From Sporosarcina sp. P13 (GTDB lineage Bacteria > Bacillota > Bacilli > Bacillales_A > Planococcaceae), in contig NZ_PDYM01000002.1 of the NCBI RefSeq assembly GCF_002743055.1, positions 1 through 64,000 of the forward strand: a stretch of DNA of 64,000 nt, given 5' to 3'. The notes beneath the pieces are model-generated. The model worked only from the letters and a program-made list of their open reading frames with translations, was not told the origin of the DNA and ran no database searches. This document shows, in pieces, positions 44,162 through 53,308 of the stretch (positions within the stretch are counted from its first letter, which is position 1; every line of letters starts with the position of its first letter). Made by a program: the position numbers and the translations under genes.

Positions 44162-45028
44162 CTACACGCTTAAATAACGATTCTGCCAGGTAATCAAGAC
44201 CCCCGCCCTTTCGTAATCCTCACCCGTTGAATAGTCCAATAGATTATTGCCTGGTATAAGGTTGAAAAACTTGCTGCCACGTTTGATGTAGTGGAAAGCA
44301 TTAAACCTCGTTCCATCTGCAAGAACTCTTTCTACACGTTTCTGACCAAATGCTGTATTGATTTCTAGTCGTTCCCCTATAGCCAAAGGTTGATTGACCT
44401 GAATAAAATCATCTGTTGTTTTATTCTCAATTCGGATAGGCGCGGTTGCCGGGCCATTAAACACAATACGTAATGGTGTTTCAACATCTCCCTTATTCAA
44501 CAGGGTTTTCGATTTTGATTCCGATTGACGGGCGAATCTTGTAGGTAGTTTTAAAGGGAATGTTAGCCCGCCTTCCCATACGACTAGTTGTTCAACTTTC
44601 TCGATAGAAAGCCAATAAGGACTTGGCGCTTTCAGGAATAGGAGCGCCTTCTGAAATTGTGTGCCCCTATTAGTATCACCGTCTGGGAAGCTTGCAACTG
44701 ATTCTGCGACTACATTTATCATTTTCACTTCGTCACCGCGTATATATTTGAGTAGCCCTAACCCCAATTTTGGATTGAAGACAGAAGCAAGTCGTCGCCT
44801 ATTCGTTTCGACCGCCTTTACCTCCTTACCGCGTACGGTTAATTCTAACGACATAAACCGCGGCTCCAGTATGACGTCTAGTAGCGTATCACCATCTTGG
44901 TAAGGAGCGCGTTGTGATTGTAAATCCGCGCCAACGTCACCAAGTCCCTCCACACTTGAAAGTCGAAAGGGAGAACCAAACAGCTCAATACTTTCATTTC
45001 GAGAATTCGTGAAGATTAATTTAAACAT
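44162..45028 (-). CDS. Distal tail protein (Dit, Sipho_tail family)
   Basis: A 288-residue Dit, the ring between tail tube and tip. Family marks are IELFGSPFRLSSVEGLG, ADLQSQRAPYQDGDTLLD (about 35-52) and FLKAPSPYWLS (about 131-141). It sits directly after the tape measure gene, as in most siphoviruses, 15 bases from it. Confidence 0.88.
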   Translation of the reverse strand: MFKLIFTNSRNESIELFGSPFRLSSVEGLGDVGADLQSQRAPYQDGDTLLDVILEPRFMSLELTVRGKEVKAVETNRRRLASVFNPKLGLGLLKYIRGDEVKMINVVAESVASFPDGDTNRGTQFQKALLFLKAPSPYWLSIEKVEQLVVWEGGLTFPLKLPTRFARQSESKSKTLLNKGDVETPLRIVFNGPATAPIRIENKTTDDFIQVNQPLAIGERLEINTAFGQKRVERVLADGTRFNAFHYIKRGSKFFNLIPGNNLLDYSTGEDYERAGVLITWQNRYLSV

Positions 45029-45043
45029 ATCCGTTCTCCTTTC

Positions 45044-48000
45044 TTAATAATCTAGCGCCAACCGACGAAGCATTTGCTCTTGCTTACGTGCCGATTCCGA
45101 TGGCGATGAATCAACCCTCGTAAAGTGGTTCGTTATATTAGGCGAGAATGATTTGCTGTTATCTGTAGTTGTATTGCTACCGCTCCCCGAACCTCCAGAC
45201 AGGTTAATTGGCATTACACCCCTTATGGGAGCCGATACACCCCTCAACTTATTTACAAAGTTCGTTTGTGGTATTTCGGGTTTCATCCAGTCAACCATCT
45301 GCCCTGCTTTTCTCACAATGGAGCTTTTGGTTTTATCGATACCGATAATAAACCCTTTGCCCATGTTGCCTGCAATGAAATCCCTCATCCAACGGCTTGG
45401 ACTATGGATATCCAATGCATTAGCCATTGCGTATTTGATAGCATTTGCAATGGATTCAGCTTCTGCGACAATCGCTTCACGTTCGGACTGAAAACCTTTT
45501 AGTAAACCTTGGCCAGCTTCCCGACCAATCGTCTCTAATTCCTTTAGCTTATCGCTTGTCACACTCGTGATTTCTTGTATCCTCTTTTGCCAATCTGATT
45601 TGACTTCATCTAATTTTTCGTTTGCCACTTTACGTAAACTACTAATCTGATCCGCGGTATCTTGCTTCATGCCAATCAGTTCTTTTTCGGCTTGTTGACG
45701 TGCCAATGCCTGCTTTTCCCGGTACAAGTCGCTGTACTCGGTCAACTGCTCATCCGTCAGTTTGTTGAGCGCTGCAATTTCGCCTGCCGCTTTCGGACCC
45801 ATCGCTCGTAATTCTTCCAGTAGCCCATCATCAATGGCCCGTTCCGATAATGTAGTGATACTTTCTTGCCAATCTTTAAAGCCATCAACTTGTCCGCGTA
45901 AATTAGAAAGTAACTCAGTGCCTGTAGATTCGGTTTTCGCTTTAAATTCATCAAAGATGCCAGAAAAACTAAATAGCGCTTTTTCACGATCGTCCAGTGA
46001 CTTCGTATAAGCTGCAGTTATTTCTTCTTCACTCTTCTGCAGATCCTCGTTGATTTTTGTGATTTGGTCAGCATAGAACTTATTTGTGTCAGCAATTTCC
46101 TTGTTCAAATCACCAAGCGCTTTCACGTAAGATTTCTGCGCTTCTATTTTTTCTTCTGTACCTTCTCTAAAATAATCAACGGCTTTCGCCCATATCTCCG
46201 CTTCTTCTCGCAAAGATAGATTTTCAAGTGTCTTCTTTTCGTCAATGAAGGATTTCAAGCTGGACATCATGTCTTTGTCGATTGCTTCCAGTGCGTTCTT
46301 CAAATTCTTTTGCGCTTCAATCTTCTCTTTCGTGCCATCTTTAAACAGCTTCACTGCTTCTTCCCAGATAGCCGCTTCGTCTTTCAAAGATAGTTGATCA
46401 AGAGACTTTTTATCTTCGATAAACGTTTTTACGCTAGATAATCTTTCTTTATCCAATATTTCTACGGCTTTGTTGTAATTCTTCTGGACTTCAACGCGTT
46501 CTTTTGTACCCGCTACAAAAAATTTGAGTGAGCGTTCCCACACTGCTACTTCTTCTTGTGCAGATAATTCATTAAGCGACTTCTTATCTTCGACAAACAG
46601 TTTAAGTTCCTTTAATTTGTCTGCTTGTTCTTTCGACATAAGTTCCACACTGTCTGATACAGCCTTACTTTCAATCTCCGCAACCTTTTTCGCCGTATTT
46701 TCTTGAATGCGTTGAACTTTGATTGCTTCGTCTTTCGTCAGCTTGCGTTTCTTCATTGCTGCTGCGCGATGAATTTTGTCGATGTCCTCTTTTGAACGTT
46801 TTTCCAACTCCGCGATCTCCGCATTAGCAGTACGCGTGATTTTCTTTTCTTCGCTTCGATAGTGCTCTGCCACGTCTAACATGAGATGAACGGTATCCTT
46901 CAACACCTTCACTACATCTTGTTCGCGTTCAGTTAAACCGTTGATAAATCCTTGCATAGTATCATCACCGATAGCCATAAAAACGCGAGAAGGGGACTTG
47001 ATTCCTAAAGCGTTTTTCGCTTTATTGACAACGCCATTGACCACTCCCGCAACCGCGTCAATTGCCGCTGCTCCCATTGCGAGAATTCCGTTAATTAGAC
47101 CTCTAATTAAATCTTTACCCGCTTGCAAGAATTTACCCGCTACGCCAGTGACTGCCGAAATCATTTGAGTCATCATTGAACGAACGGTACCGACCGCCTT
47201 CGACATCGCGGAATTGATTGCGGAGACTACAGCGTTAAAACCACTCGCGATAGCTGATTTGATAGAGTTTACCGCACCCGTGATTGCCGATTTAACGCCA
47301 TTCCATCCTGCCTGAATCACACTCTTTACTGAGTTCATTACTGTTGTAATTATGGATTTAATAGCATTCCATACAGACGTAACAACCGACTTGATTGCGT
47401 TGGTTGCTGTCGTGACGGTCATCTTGATTGCATTCCATATAGTTGTGATTAGCGACTTGACCGCGTTCATGATGGTTGTGATTGTAGATTTGATTAAATT
47501 AAATCCGCTAGTGACTAAATTCTTGATAGCCGTCATCGACCCGCTGAATACTGTTTTTATTACATTCCACACCATAGATATAAGCGTTTTAATCGCATTC
47601 ATGGCGCCGTTAGCCGTAGACTTAATTGCGTCAAATCCACTTTTGAATGCTGATTTTATTGCGTTTATTGCATTGTCGAAAACACTCTTGATTGCATTCC
47701 AGGCACTTGAGATAACTTTACTAATGCCGTTCATAATCGTGTTGACAGCCGACTGCATGGACTGGAAGCCTTTCGTGAATATCCCTTTCACGAACTCAAC
47801 CGCCGAAGAAAATGCCCCTTTAACGGCTCCCCACATACTTGTGGTCGCCCCTCGGAACGATCCGGCAAAGACTGCGATACCTTTCAACATACGACCCCAC
47901 AACATAAGTTGCACAGCGTTCCATAAAAATTCAATTACACCGATGAATAACTGTTTAATACCTTCCCACACACCTGCCCAATCTCCTGTGAACAAACTAG

Positions 48001-49594
48001 AGAAGGTCTTAACCAGTCCTAAGATGATATTTAACGCGCCCTCTATAACGCCTTTGATATTGGTCCAGACTGCTTCTATCACGAATTGAACGGCCATCCA
48101 CGCGACTTTGATAATCGCTTGAATTGCAGGCATAACGAATTCAATCACAGCTTTTATTGCATCCCACACGCTTTTCGTGGCAGCTTTAATAGTTTCGCCA
48201 TTCTCATTCCAAAATGTCGCTATTTTAGTAGCTACACCCTGCACGAAACTAGCCACGCCGCTTAGGGCTAATTCAATGGAAGACTTAATAGCATTCCATG
48301 CCTCTGTCGTGCTCGATTTAATGGATTCGCTATTTGCTGTCCAGTACGCAGTAATTTGGTCAGCCATACCGCCTACCACAGCTACTAGATTTCCTATGGT
48401 AGTCGTAACAATTGATACGATAACGTCCCAAATGGCGTGGACACCTTCGCGGAACCACTCGAATTTATTGTAAGCAAGGACTACCGCAGCGATGATAGCC
48501 GCAGCCAGAAGTACCCACGGATTAGCTAATATGGATGCATTCAATGCTACTTGCGCCTTTTTGACAGCCGCAAGAATGGACTTGACAGAATTGAATGAAG
48601 CGTAGGCCAGTACGACCGTTCCGATGCCTGCCACAATGGAACCTAACAACGGCAACCACGGTACTAATGCGCTATATACGGATTGAATTGCTTCCGCTAT
48701 AGGAGGAATCGCGGCAACAATGGTTTTAAACGCTAGCTGAATAGCCGTTTTCAACCCATCGATAATACCTTCTATTGATCCCACGCCACCCAGTGCTAGG
48801 TCAATCCCTGCGATGATGTCCGTAACTCCTTTGACGATAGCAGTTTTCATATTCGCCCACGACGTTTTAATACCACCGCTAGCTTCCTTTGCAATATCTG
48901 CAAAGCCGCCTGTTTTGTTACTCATCTCAATGATTTTTGCGTTGAACTCATCAAACGTGATGTCGCCTTTTTTTAGCGCATCGTATAAATCGTTTTGTGC
49001 AGATCGCCCCGTAAAACCGAAAGCATTCGCAGTCTCGTTAAGTGCGACACCCATCGTCTCCTGTAAGGTTCGCCAAGATTGAAGGTCTACTTCACCTTTA
49101 GATAACATCTGGACGTATTGATCTAGACCACGCTCTGCATCAGCAGTACTTGCACCGGACGCAATAAAGGCATTGTTAAGTGCGAGGGTAGTTTCTACCG
49201 CTCCGTCTAAATCACCAGTTAATATCGCAATTCGTTGCGTCTTACTCGCTATGCTATCAAGAGTAGTGGGAAGTCCATCGATACCCTTGGATAGCTTGGT
49301 TATCGCTCCTTGCGACTGCGCGGCATCGAATCCCATTTGTTGCATGACTCGTGGGAAACTATTTAGCGTGTCATATCGGTTAATCGCACCATCAAGTGAT
49401 TTCTTGACCATGTTTATCCCTTGTGCGGCTAAAGCAGTTAATCCAAGAGCCGTTACAATCTTGCCGATACCTAATGACGCTTTTTCACCTGTGTTGCCTA
49501 ACTTGCCTATCTTGCCGTCAAGATTCGTAACACCTTTTACTACACTACCGTCATCCAATATGACGTCAATTACTATGGTTCCATCCCCTGCCAT
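45044..49594 (-). CDS. Tail tape measure protein
   Basis: A 1516-residue tape measure that sets tail length and is ejected during infection. The N-terminal 260 residues have the TMP core (NRYDTLNSFPRVMQQMGFD and DLQSWRTLQETMGVALNETA). Hydrophobic helices follow at about 290-370. About residues 640-840 carry a short repeat of the type VWNAIKSVITT-GFNAIKSA (about ten copies). Further on is a coiled-coil region with three copies of a roughly 50-residue block (EEAAIWEEAVKLFKDGTKEK type, about residues 1010-1180). There is no obvious lytic domain. It is the largest gene here. Confidence 0.93.
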   Translation of the reverse strand: MAGDGTIVIDVILDDGSVVKGVTNLDGKIGKLGNTGEKASLGIGKIVTALGLTALAAQGINMVKKSLDGAINRYDTLNSFPRVMQQMGFDAAQSQGAITKLSKGIDGLPTTLDSIASKTQRIAILTGDLDGAVETTLALNNAFIASGASTADAERGLDQYVQMLSKGEVDLQSWRTLQETMGVALNETANAFGFTGRSAQNDLYDALKKGDITFDEFNAKIIEMSNKTGGFADIAKEASGGIKTSWANMKTAIVKGVTDIIAGIDLALGGVGSIEGIIDGLKTAIQLAFKTIVAAIPPIAEAIQSVYSALVPWLPLLGSIVAGIGTVVLAYASFNSVKSILAAVKKAQVALNASILANPWVLLAAAIIAAVVLAYNKFEWFREGVHAIWDVIVSIVTTTIGNLVAVVGGMADQITAYWTANSESIKSSTTEAWNAIKSSIELALSGVASFVQGVATKIATFWNENGETIKAATKSVWDAIKAVIEFVMPAIQAIIKVAWMAVQFVIEAVWTNIKGVIEGALNIILGLVKTFSSLFTGDWAGVWEGIKQLFIGVIEFLWNAVQLMLWGRMLKGIAVFAGSFRGATTSMWGAVKGAFSSAVEFVKGIFTKGFQSMQSAVNTIMNGISKVISSAWNAIKSVFDNAINAIKSAFKSGFDAIKSTANGAMNAIKTLISMVWNVIKTVFSGSMTAIKNLVTSGFNLIKSTITTIMNAVKSLITTIWNAIKMTVTTATNAIKSVVTSVWNAIKSIITTVMNSVKSVIQAGWNGVKSAITGAVNSIKSAIASGFNAVVSAINSAMSKAVGTVRSMMTQMISAVTGVAGKFLQAGKDLIRGLINGILAMGAAAIDAVAGVVNGVVNKAKNALGIKSPSRVFMAIGDDTMQGFINGLTEREQDVVKVLKDTVHLMLDVAEHYRSEEKKITRTANAEIAELEKRSKEDIDKIHRAAAMKKRKLTKDEAIKVQRIQENTAKKVAEIESKAVSDSVELMSKEQADKLKELKLFVEDKKSLNELSAQEEVAVWERSLKFFVAGTKERVEVQKNYNKAVEILDKERLSSVKTFIEDKKSLDQLSLKDEAAIWEEAVKLFKDGTKEKIEAQKNLKNALEAIDKDMMSSLKSFIDEKKTLENLSLREEAEIWAKAVDYFREGTEEKIEAQKSYVKALGDLNKEIADTNKFYADQITKINEDLQKSEEEITAAYTKSLDDREKALFSFSGIFDEFKAKTESTGTELLSNLRGQVDGFKDWQESITTLSERAIDDGLLEELRAMGPKAAGEIAALNKLTDEQLTEYSDLYREKQALARQQAEKELIGMKQDTADQISSLRKVANEKLDEVKSDWQKRIQEITSVTSDKLKELETIGREAGQGLLKGFQSEREAIVAEAESIANAIKYAMANALDIHSPSRWMRDFIAGNMGKGFIIGIDKTKSSIVRKAGQMVDWMKPEIPQTNFVNKLRGVSAPIRGVMPINLSGGSGSGSNTTTDNSKSFSPNITNHFTRVDSSPSESARKQEQMLRRLALDY

Positions 49595-49648
49595 CTAAAC
49601 ACCCCTTCCACGTGAATCTGGTGTGGTCGGTGCTCGATGGCTCTCTAA

Positions 49649-49765
49649 TTACTCGCTAAAGTAATTGACCTTTTTACATTTCGGACATTTAATTTCTGCG
49701 TGCCCTTTCAGTTTTCCTAAAAAACGTCCGCAATCTACACAACGGACGATGATTAATTTCTTCAT
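49649..49765 (-). CDS. Com-like zinc-ribbon protein
   Basis: A 38-residue protein with two CxxC pairs (CVDCGRFLG and CPKCKKVN) matching the zinc ribbon of Mu Com, the translational activator of the mom DNA-modification gene. ATG 49765 follows AAAGGCGG by six bases. It lies between the tail chaperone and tape measure genes. No mom-like gene is seen, so its target is unknown. It was found by direct translation of the gap. Confidence 0.7.
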   Translation of the reverse strand: MKKLIIVRCVDCGRFLGKLKGHAEIKCPKCKKVNYFSE

Positions 49766-49800
49766 AAAATGCCGCCTTTCGTAAGGCAATAAAAAAAAGC

Positions 49801-50385
49801 CTATTCAGCTTCTGGTAGTGGTTGGCCTTTCAGCGCGTATGCTCTTTTGGCATCCAGTATTGATTTTCGTTGTTTCTCCGTACCCTTACCTGTTGGCAAT
49901 TCCATGCCGCGAATCTCCAATACTTTTTTGAATTTGGTTTCATCGCCAAGTCCAGCCAACAACGCCCTAAATTTAGACCAATGGAGCTTGCCTTGATATT
50001 CGAATAGATCCATTCCGTAATCTTGCATAAATGATGCGTAGATATACTCTGCATCTTCTGTAAGTGAGTAACTAGCTCCGCCTTCAGACTCTTCATTGGA
50101 CGGCATTGGGTTTCCCTTAATATCCACAGGCCTTGATTTCTTTTCTCCTTCTGACACAACATCTTCAAATAATTTATTGAAGATACTGCCTTTTAGATTA
50201 ATATCACAGTCAAGATCTACGCCTATGAACATCTGCATGCCTAATTCAACTTGCGTCACATCGTCAATTTCCTGATCATTCAACATCTCGATTAAACGTA
50301 AAATGTTATCAAACGACATATCGATCGGGTATGTCGTTCCGTCAATCTCGACTGTTTCTGTCAGAGGGTAAGCAAGAGTAAACAC
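49801..50385 (-). CDS. Tail assembly chaperone, bacteriophage Gp15 family
   Basis: A 194-residue protein of the Gp15 family, located just before the tape measure, where the tail assembly chaperones lie. Marks are FDNILRLIEMLND (about 25-37), SLTEDAEYIYASFMQDYG and LHWSKFRALLAGL. It starts with GTG 50385 after AGAGGG. It probably works with the preceding gene product, but no -1 frameshift that joins them was found. Confidence 0.8.
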   Translation of the reverse strand: MFTLAYPLTETVEIDGTTYPIDMSFDNILRLIEMLNDQEIDDVTQVELGMQMFIGVDLDCDINLKGSIFNKLFEDVVSEGEKKSRPVDIKGNPMPSNEESEGGASYSLTEDAEYIYASFMQDYGMDLFEYQGKLHWSKFRALLAGLGDETKFKKVLEIRGMELPTGKGTEKQRKSILDAKRAYALKGQPLPEAE

Positions 50386-50395
50386 ACCCTCTCAC

Positions 50396-50788
50396 CTACT
50401 TCTTTTTATTTTTTGTATTGAGATATTTATCCACTTTCGCTTGTTGTTGATCAACGAATCCCCGGTTGTTCAATTCACCGTTCAGCGCGTTGCCTAACTG
50501 CACAAGATACTCTGCTGTAATAGCTACGGACGGTGTCTGTTCATAGATTTTGTCGAATGCACCCTCACTTAAAATGAGGTCGTAGCCTTTACGCAGTATA
50601 TTTTTCAATAACACCACATCCTCTTCACTTGCGCTACTTGCTTCCAATAATTCGATTTCTTCGAGCAGTTTTTGCCCATTCTTTCGGAATGCGATTACAT
50701 TTTCATCTGTTGTAATGAATTCGAATTTCAGCTCACCGATTTCAATTGGTATCGCTGGTGTTTTCGTTTGAATCTTAATAATTGACAT
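50396..50788 (-). CDS. Tail assembly chaperone-like protein (Gp14 position)
   Basis: A 130-residue protein rich in acidic residues, with a basic end (NTKNKKK). It occupies the G-chaperone position after the major tail gene and before Gp15. AAAAAAT near the end is a possible slippery site, but the -1 frame stops after a few codons. It has its own start (RBS GGAGGGATTTAC). Confidence 0.6.
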   Translation of the reverse strand: MSIIKIQTKTPAIPIEIGELKFEFITTDENVIAFRKNGQKLLEEIELLEASSASEEDVVLLKNILRKGYDLILSEGAFDKIYEQTPSVAITAEYLVQLGNALNGELNNRGFVDQQQAKVDKYLNTKNKKK

Positions 50789-50822
50789 GTAAATCCCTCC
50801 AATATTGTATTAAAAAAAGAGA

Positions 50823-50836
50823 GTGGGATTACCCAC
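50823..50836 (-). terminator. Hairpin after the major tail protein gene
   Basis: GTGGG and CCCAC pair around four bases, with minus-strand T-run (complement of 50813-50818). It lowers transcription of the genes after the abundant tail protein. Confidence 0.7.
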
Positions 50837-50847
50837 CCTCCACTAAC

Positions 50848-51091
50848 TTATAACGTTGTTACTTCCACCACATTTGACGGTTCGGACTCCCCGCTGATGA
50901 ATGCCGTGACGTGGAACTCATACGGCATAGCCGTTGTCAATCCTGTGACCATGTAACTATTCGTATTAACTGTATCTATCATTACTGCGTCCTTATAGAC
51001 GTGATAGCCGACAGCGTGGCTAACAGCATCCCAAGTTAGATCGACCGTCGTATCGGTTTCACCGCTCGCTGTTAGGTTGTCGGGTGCATCA
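50848..51091 (-). CDS. Fibronectin type III extension of the major tail protein, read by +1 frameshift
   Basis: This frame codes an FN3/Ig-like domain: PDNLTASGETDTTVDLTWDA, then VGYHVYKDAV and YEFHVTAFISGESEPSNVVE. It has no RBS or start of its own that makes sense. It is open through the 3' end of the major tail gene in the +1 frame. At CCC-TGA (51094-51089) a +1 slip from CCC to CCT continues DAPDNLTAS. FN3 domains on tails are thought to help adhere to cell-surface sugars. The fused product would be 223 residues. Confidence 0.7.
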
Positions 51092-51520
51092 GGGTGTGAT
51101 TGTTGGTTTCTTGTCCCAAGACACTGCACATTCAAACGCCGCATACTCCGTCGCATCGCCGCCTGTCACTTTGATACCTGTCAATGTTGCAGGACCTTCA
51201 AGTGTAGAACCATCTGTACGGACTTGCTTGAACATCACTTTTCGATCTTCACCCGTTGCGAACTCAAGATTTGCAATAAACTTCATCGCTGGGTCTGCGT
51301 CATCGTACATGCCTTCAAACGTGTACGTCTTCTTCACTGAGATGACGTCCGTTTCCGGTGTACCGTCACCATCGTAGAATCCCTGATCCTCTGTTTCTTC
51401 GTTCGAATCATCAGTCACGTTGGAAATCCACTTTGCGAGCTCGTGGTAAGTAGTCTCTCCTGGTGATTCCGGCACTGCACCCACATGATATTCCGTTAAC
51501 GCGTTCTTTTTTCTGCTCAT
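51089..51520 (-). CDS. Major tail (tube) protein
   Basis: A 143-residue major tail protein: NALTEYHVGAVPESPGETTY near the start, then VKKTYTFEGMYDDADPAMKF (about 60-79) and AAFECAVSWDKKPTITP at the end. It lies after the head-completion genes and before the tail chaperones. The 3' end CCC-TGA is the proposed slip site for the FN3 extension; the short form would be the main product. GGAGTGG lies just before ATG 51520. Confidence 0.85.
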   Translation of the reverse strand: MSRKKNALTEYHVGAVPESPGETTYHELAKWISNVTDDSNEETEDQGFYDGDGTPETDVISVKKTYTFEGMYDDADPAMKFIANLEFATGEDRKVMFKQVRTDGSTLEGPATLTGIKVTGGDATEYAAFECAVSWDKKPTITP

Positions 51521-51919
51521 TTAAGCCACTCCTTTATAGATTGTTATTTTTGCACTGATCGATAATGCGTACACATAAAAACCCTGCTCGTCTTGTGCGA
51601 CCAACGACGGCAGGGAGGGTGTTGAAATCCTATTAAATTCATAGCTACCATTCCCACTGGGTAAGTCAGCTAGATTTTCTAACGCTTGATAGATAATGGT
51701 CAAGGCGTTTAAACAGTTCATCTGATTCTTGCTTTTCGCATTGATCTGCACTTGATAATCTTTGTCTCGCATGCCGTCCATGTACTCCACCTCAGAGCCA
51801 CCAGGCATTGCCATGATGGATAGGCTTTCACCTACATCCAACAAGCCAATTGACGAATGGGCATACAAGGACAGGCTATTAATCCTTTGATTGAGTTTCG
51901 TCATGAAATCAAGTTCCAT
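51521..51919 (-). CDS. Minor capsid/tail terminator protein (Minor_capsid_3-like)
   Basis: A 132-residue protein with MELDFMTKLNQRINSLSLYA at the N-terminus and a beta-rich remainder ending SAKITIYKGVA, in the position of the tail terminator. ATG 51919 overlaps the previous stop (TAATG). The frame is open to 51952 but no better start is present. The assignment comes from gene order and family pattern. Confidence 0.7.
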   Translation of the reverse strand: MELDFMTKLNQRINSLSLYAHSSIGLLDVGESLSIMAMPGGSEVEYMDGMRDKDYQVQINAKSKNQMNCLNALTIIYQALENLADLPSGNGSYEFNRISTPSLPSLVAQDEQGFYVYALSISAKITIYKGVA

Positions 51920-52248
51920 TACTTCATCGCCGCCTTTACAATCGCTGTCCATTGATTACCGTGGATAGCTAGTGCTTTCCTATCCCATTTAGGACCAGTT
52001 CCAGGTGTCGTGAATTTGGCCCCATAGTTATAATACTGGCGTCTTGCATATACAGTGCTCCAAATGATGGACTTGCCGTCAATTGCGATAGTGGATTGAT
52101 TGCGCAAATCACTAGATAATTTAGGCACATAGATATTGCTGTCAGCGTGCACCTGGTTAACAAGCGCGTATTGCCCTTGTTTCACCATTTTTCCCACTTT
52201 CGCTTTCACGCCACGTAGATCGCGCTTGATTCTGATTGTCATCGCCAA
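51919..52248 (-). CDS. Minor capsid protein (Minor_capsid_2-like, head-tail joining)
   Basis: A 109-residue basic protein: TIRIKRDLRGVKAKVGKMVK at the start, DSNIYVPKLSSDLRNQS in the middle, and KWDRKALAIHGNQW near the end. It matches Minor_capsid_2 proteins of Firmicutes phages. Start either TTG 52248, directly after GAGGTGATC, or ATG 52242. It is the third of four head-completion genes in a row. Confidence 0.75.
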   Translation of the reverse strand: MAMTIRIKRDLRGVKAKVGKMVKQGQYALVNQVHADSNIYVPKLSSDLRNQSTIAIDGKSIIWSTVYARRQYYNYGAKFTTPGTGPKWDRKALAIHGNQWTAIVKAAMK

Positions 52249-52593
52249 TTAGATCACCTCTAATTCCCAGTGGTGAACCTTGTTCTGATTCGGATAATAG
52301 CACGGTACCACCTTTTTTAAGATGTACCGCTTTCCGCCGAACGTGATTACGGACTGTTCTGTGAATTCGGGTACTGGTGAACTGTTGGCTGCATCAATGA
52401 ATACCACTGCTTCTGCGATAATCTTTGTTTGTGTGTTATCCCGACTAAATACGGTAGATTCATCAAAGCGAACAAAACGAATGTTAACAGGCCGTTTGTA
52501 TACCAGGTTGCCCCAATCATCTTTATTTCTTGTGTACTCCTCATATACAATCGTATGGATCAACCACGATTTTGGAAGCGGTTTGATTCGCAT
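52249..52593 (-). CDS. Head closure protein (Minor_capsid_1-like)
   Basis: A 114-residue protein beginning MRIKPLPKSWLIHTIVYEEY, with the typical end ITFGGKRYILKKVVPCYYPN and HHWELEVI. These are head-closure (stopper) proteins. The start overlaps the connector stop by one base. Confidence 0.75.
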   Translation of the reverse strand: MRIKPLPKSWLIHTIVYEEYTRNKDDWGNLVYKRPVNIRFVRFDESTVFSRDNTQTKIIAEAVVFIDAANSSPVPEFTEQSVITFGGKRYILKKVVPCYYPNQNKVHHWELEVI

Positions 52594-52988
52594 TACCTCA
52601 CCCCAATTCCACGATATAAAAGCCCAGTGCCATGAAGGTACATGTACACATCAACAGAAATGAGTTTGATTCCCGGTTCCCGTGACGTTGCACTGCCGCT
52701 TGCGCCACTAGACATGCTAGTCCGGCCGATTGTAACCGAACCAGGTTCATTCAAGCTGTGCGACGTTGTTGCACCCATATCTTGAAAATATTCAATCTGA
52801 CAGGCGACTGCCTTTTTGAACTTATCGCGTCTGAACGGAATATCATTTGCAAGGTCATTGAATTGATAGAAATTACTGGTAAGACTATCAAGTACATCAC
52901 TTGCACGTCTTTCCAATCTATCGAATTCTGTAGACTCCACAGGTTCGAACGGTAAAGAGGAATACTCGGCATTTGTTAAGTAAGGCAT
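52593..52988 (-). CDS. Head-tail connector protein (adaptor, Gp6-like)
   Basis: A 131-residue helical protein with PYLTNAEYSSLPFEPVESTE at the N-terminus, where conserved adaptor proteins have YLT-x-E-Y, and a KAVACQIEYFQDMG helix. It binds portal as the adaptor ring. It is followed directly by the head-closure gene. Confidence 0.8.
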   Translation of the reverse strand: MPYLTNAEYSSLPFEPVESTEFDRLERRASDVLDSLTSNFYQFNDLANDIPFRRDKFKKAVACQIEYFQDMGATTSHSLNEPGSVTIGRTSMSSGASGSATSREPGIKLISVDVYMYLHGTGLLYRGIGVR

Positions 52989-53000
52989 CTGATCACCGCC

Positions 53001-53249
53001 TTATTTTTTTGGCGCTTCTAGTTTTTTAACTTCAGCTTTCAATGACATGATTTCTTGTTTCGCTTTATCAAGCTCTTCGATAACCTTGTTATGTTCAGGA
53101 AGAGAAATGGCTCGTCCACCCGTCGCTAGCTTGATTACTTTTCCTTCATCATCAATCTGGTCATATCCTTGATTCAAGAAACTTGCTAAACGACTAGTTT
53201 CGACGTGTAGAATTCGGTTCTTCTTCTTAATTTTTACCGATTTACTCAA
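53001..53249 (-). CDS. Hypothetical protein of the head module
   Basis: An 82-residue basic protein: SKSVKIKKKNRILHVETSRL with a C-terminal coiled coil (VIEELDKAKQEIMSLKAEVK). Such YqbF-like small proteins often lie between the capsid and connector genes. Function unknown. GGAGG lies seven bases upstream of ATG 53249. Confidence 0.55.
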   Translation of the reverse strand: MSKSVKIKKKNRILHVETSRLASFLNQGYDQIDDEGKVIKLATGGRAISLPEHNKVIEELDKAKQEIMSLKAEVKKLEAPKK

Positions 53250-53308
53250 AACAAAAACCTCCTTATATTATCAAAAAAGAGAGAGCGATTTGCCCCCTCG
53301 AATAGTTC

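Noticed and set aside
47352-48089. A 245-codon open frame on the plus strand inside the tape measure gene
   Set aside because: It is antisense to the repeat region of the tape measure gene; the regular WNAIKS-type codons keep the opposite strand open. No RBS and no protein-like features apart from mirrored repeats.
50385-50430. Classical -1 frameshift joining the two tail chaperone genes
   Set aside because: A slippery AAAAAAT exists near the end of the first gene, but the -1 frame stops after a few codons and the second gene has its own GTG start and RBS.
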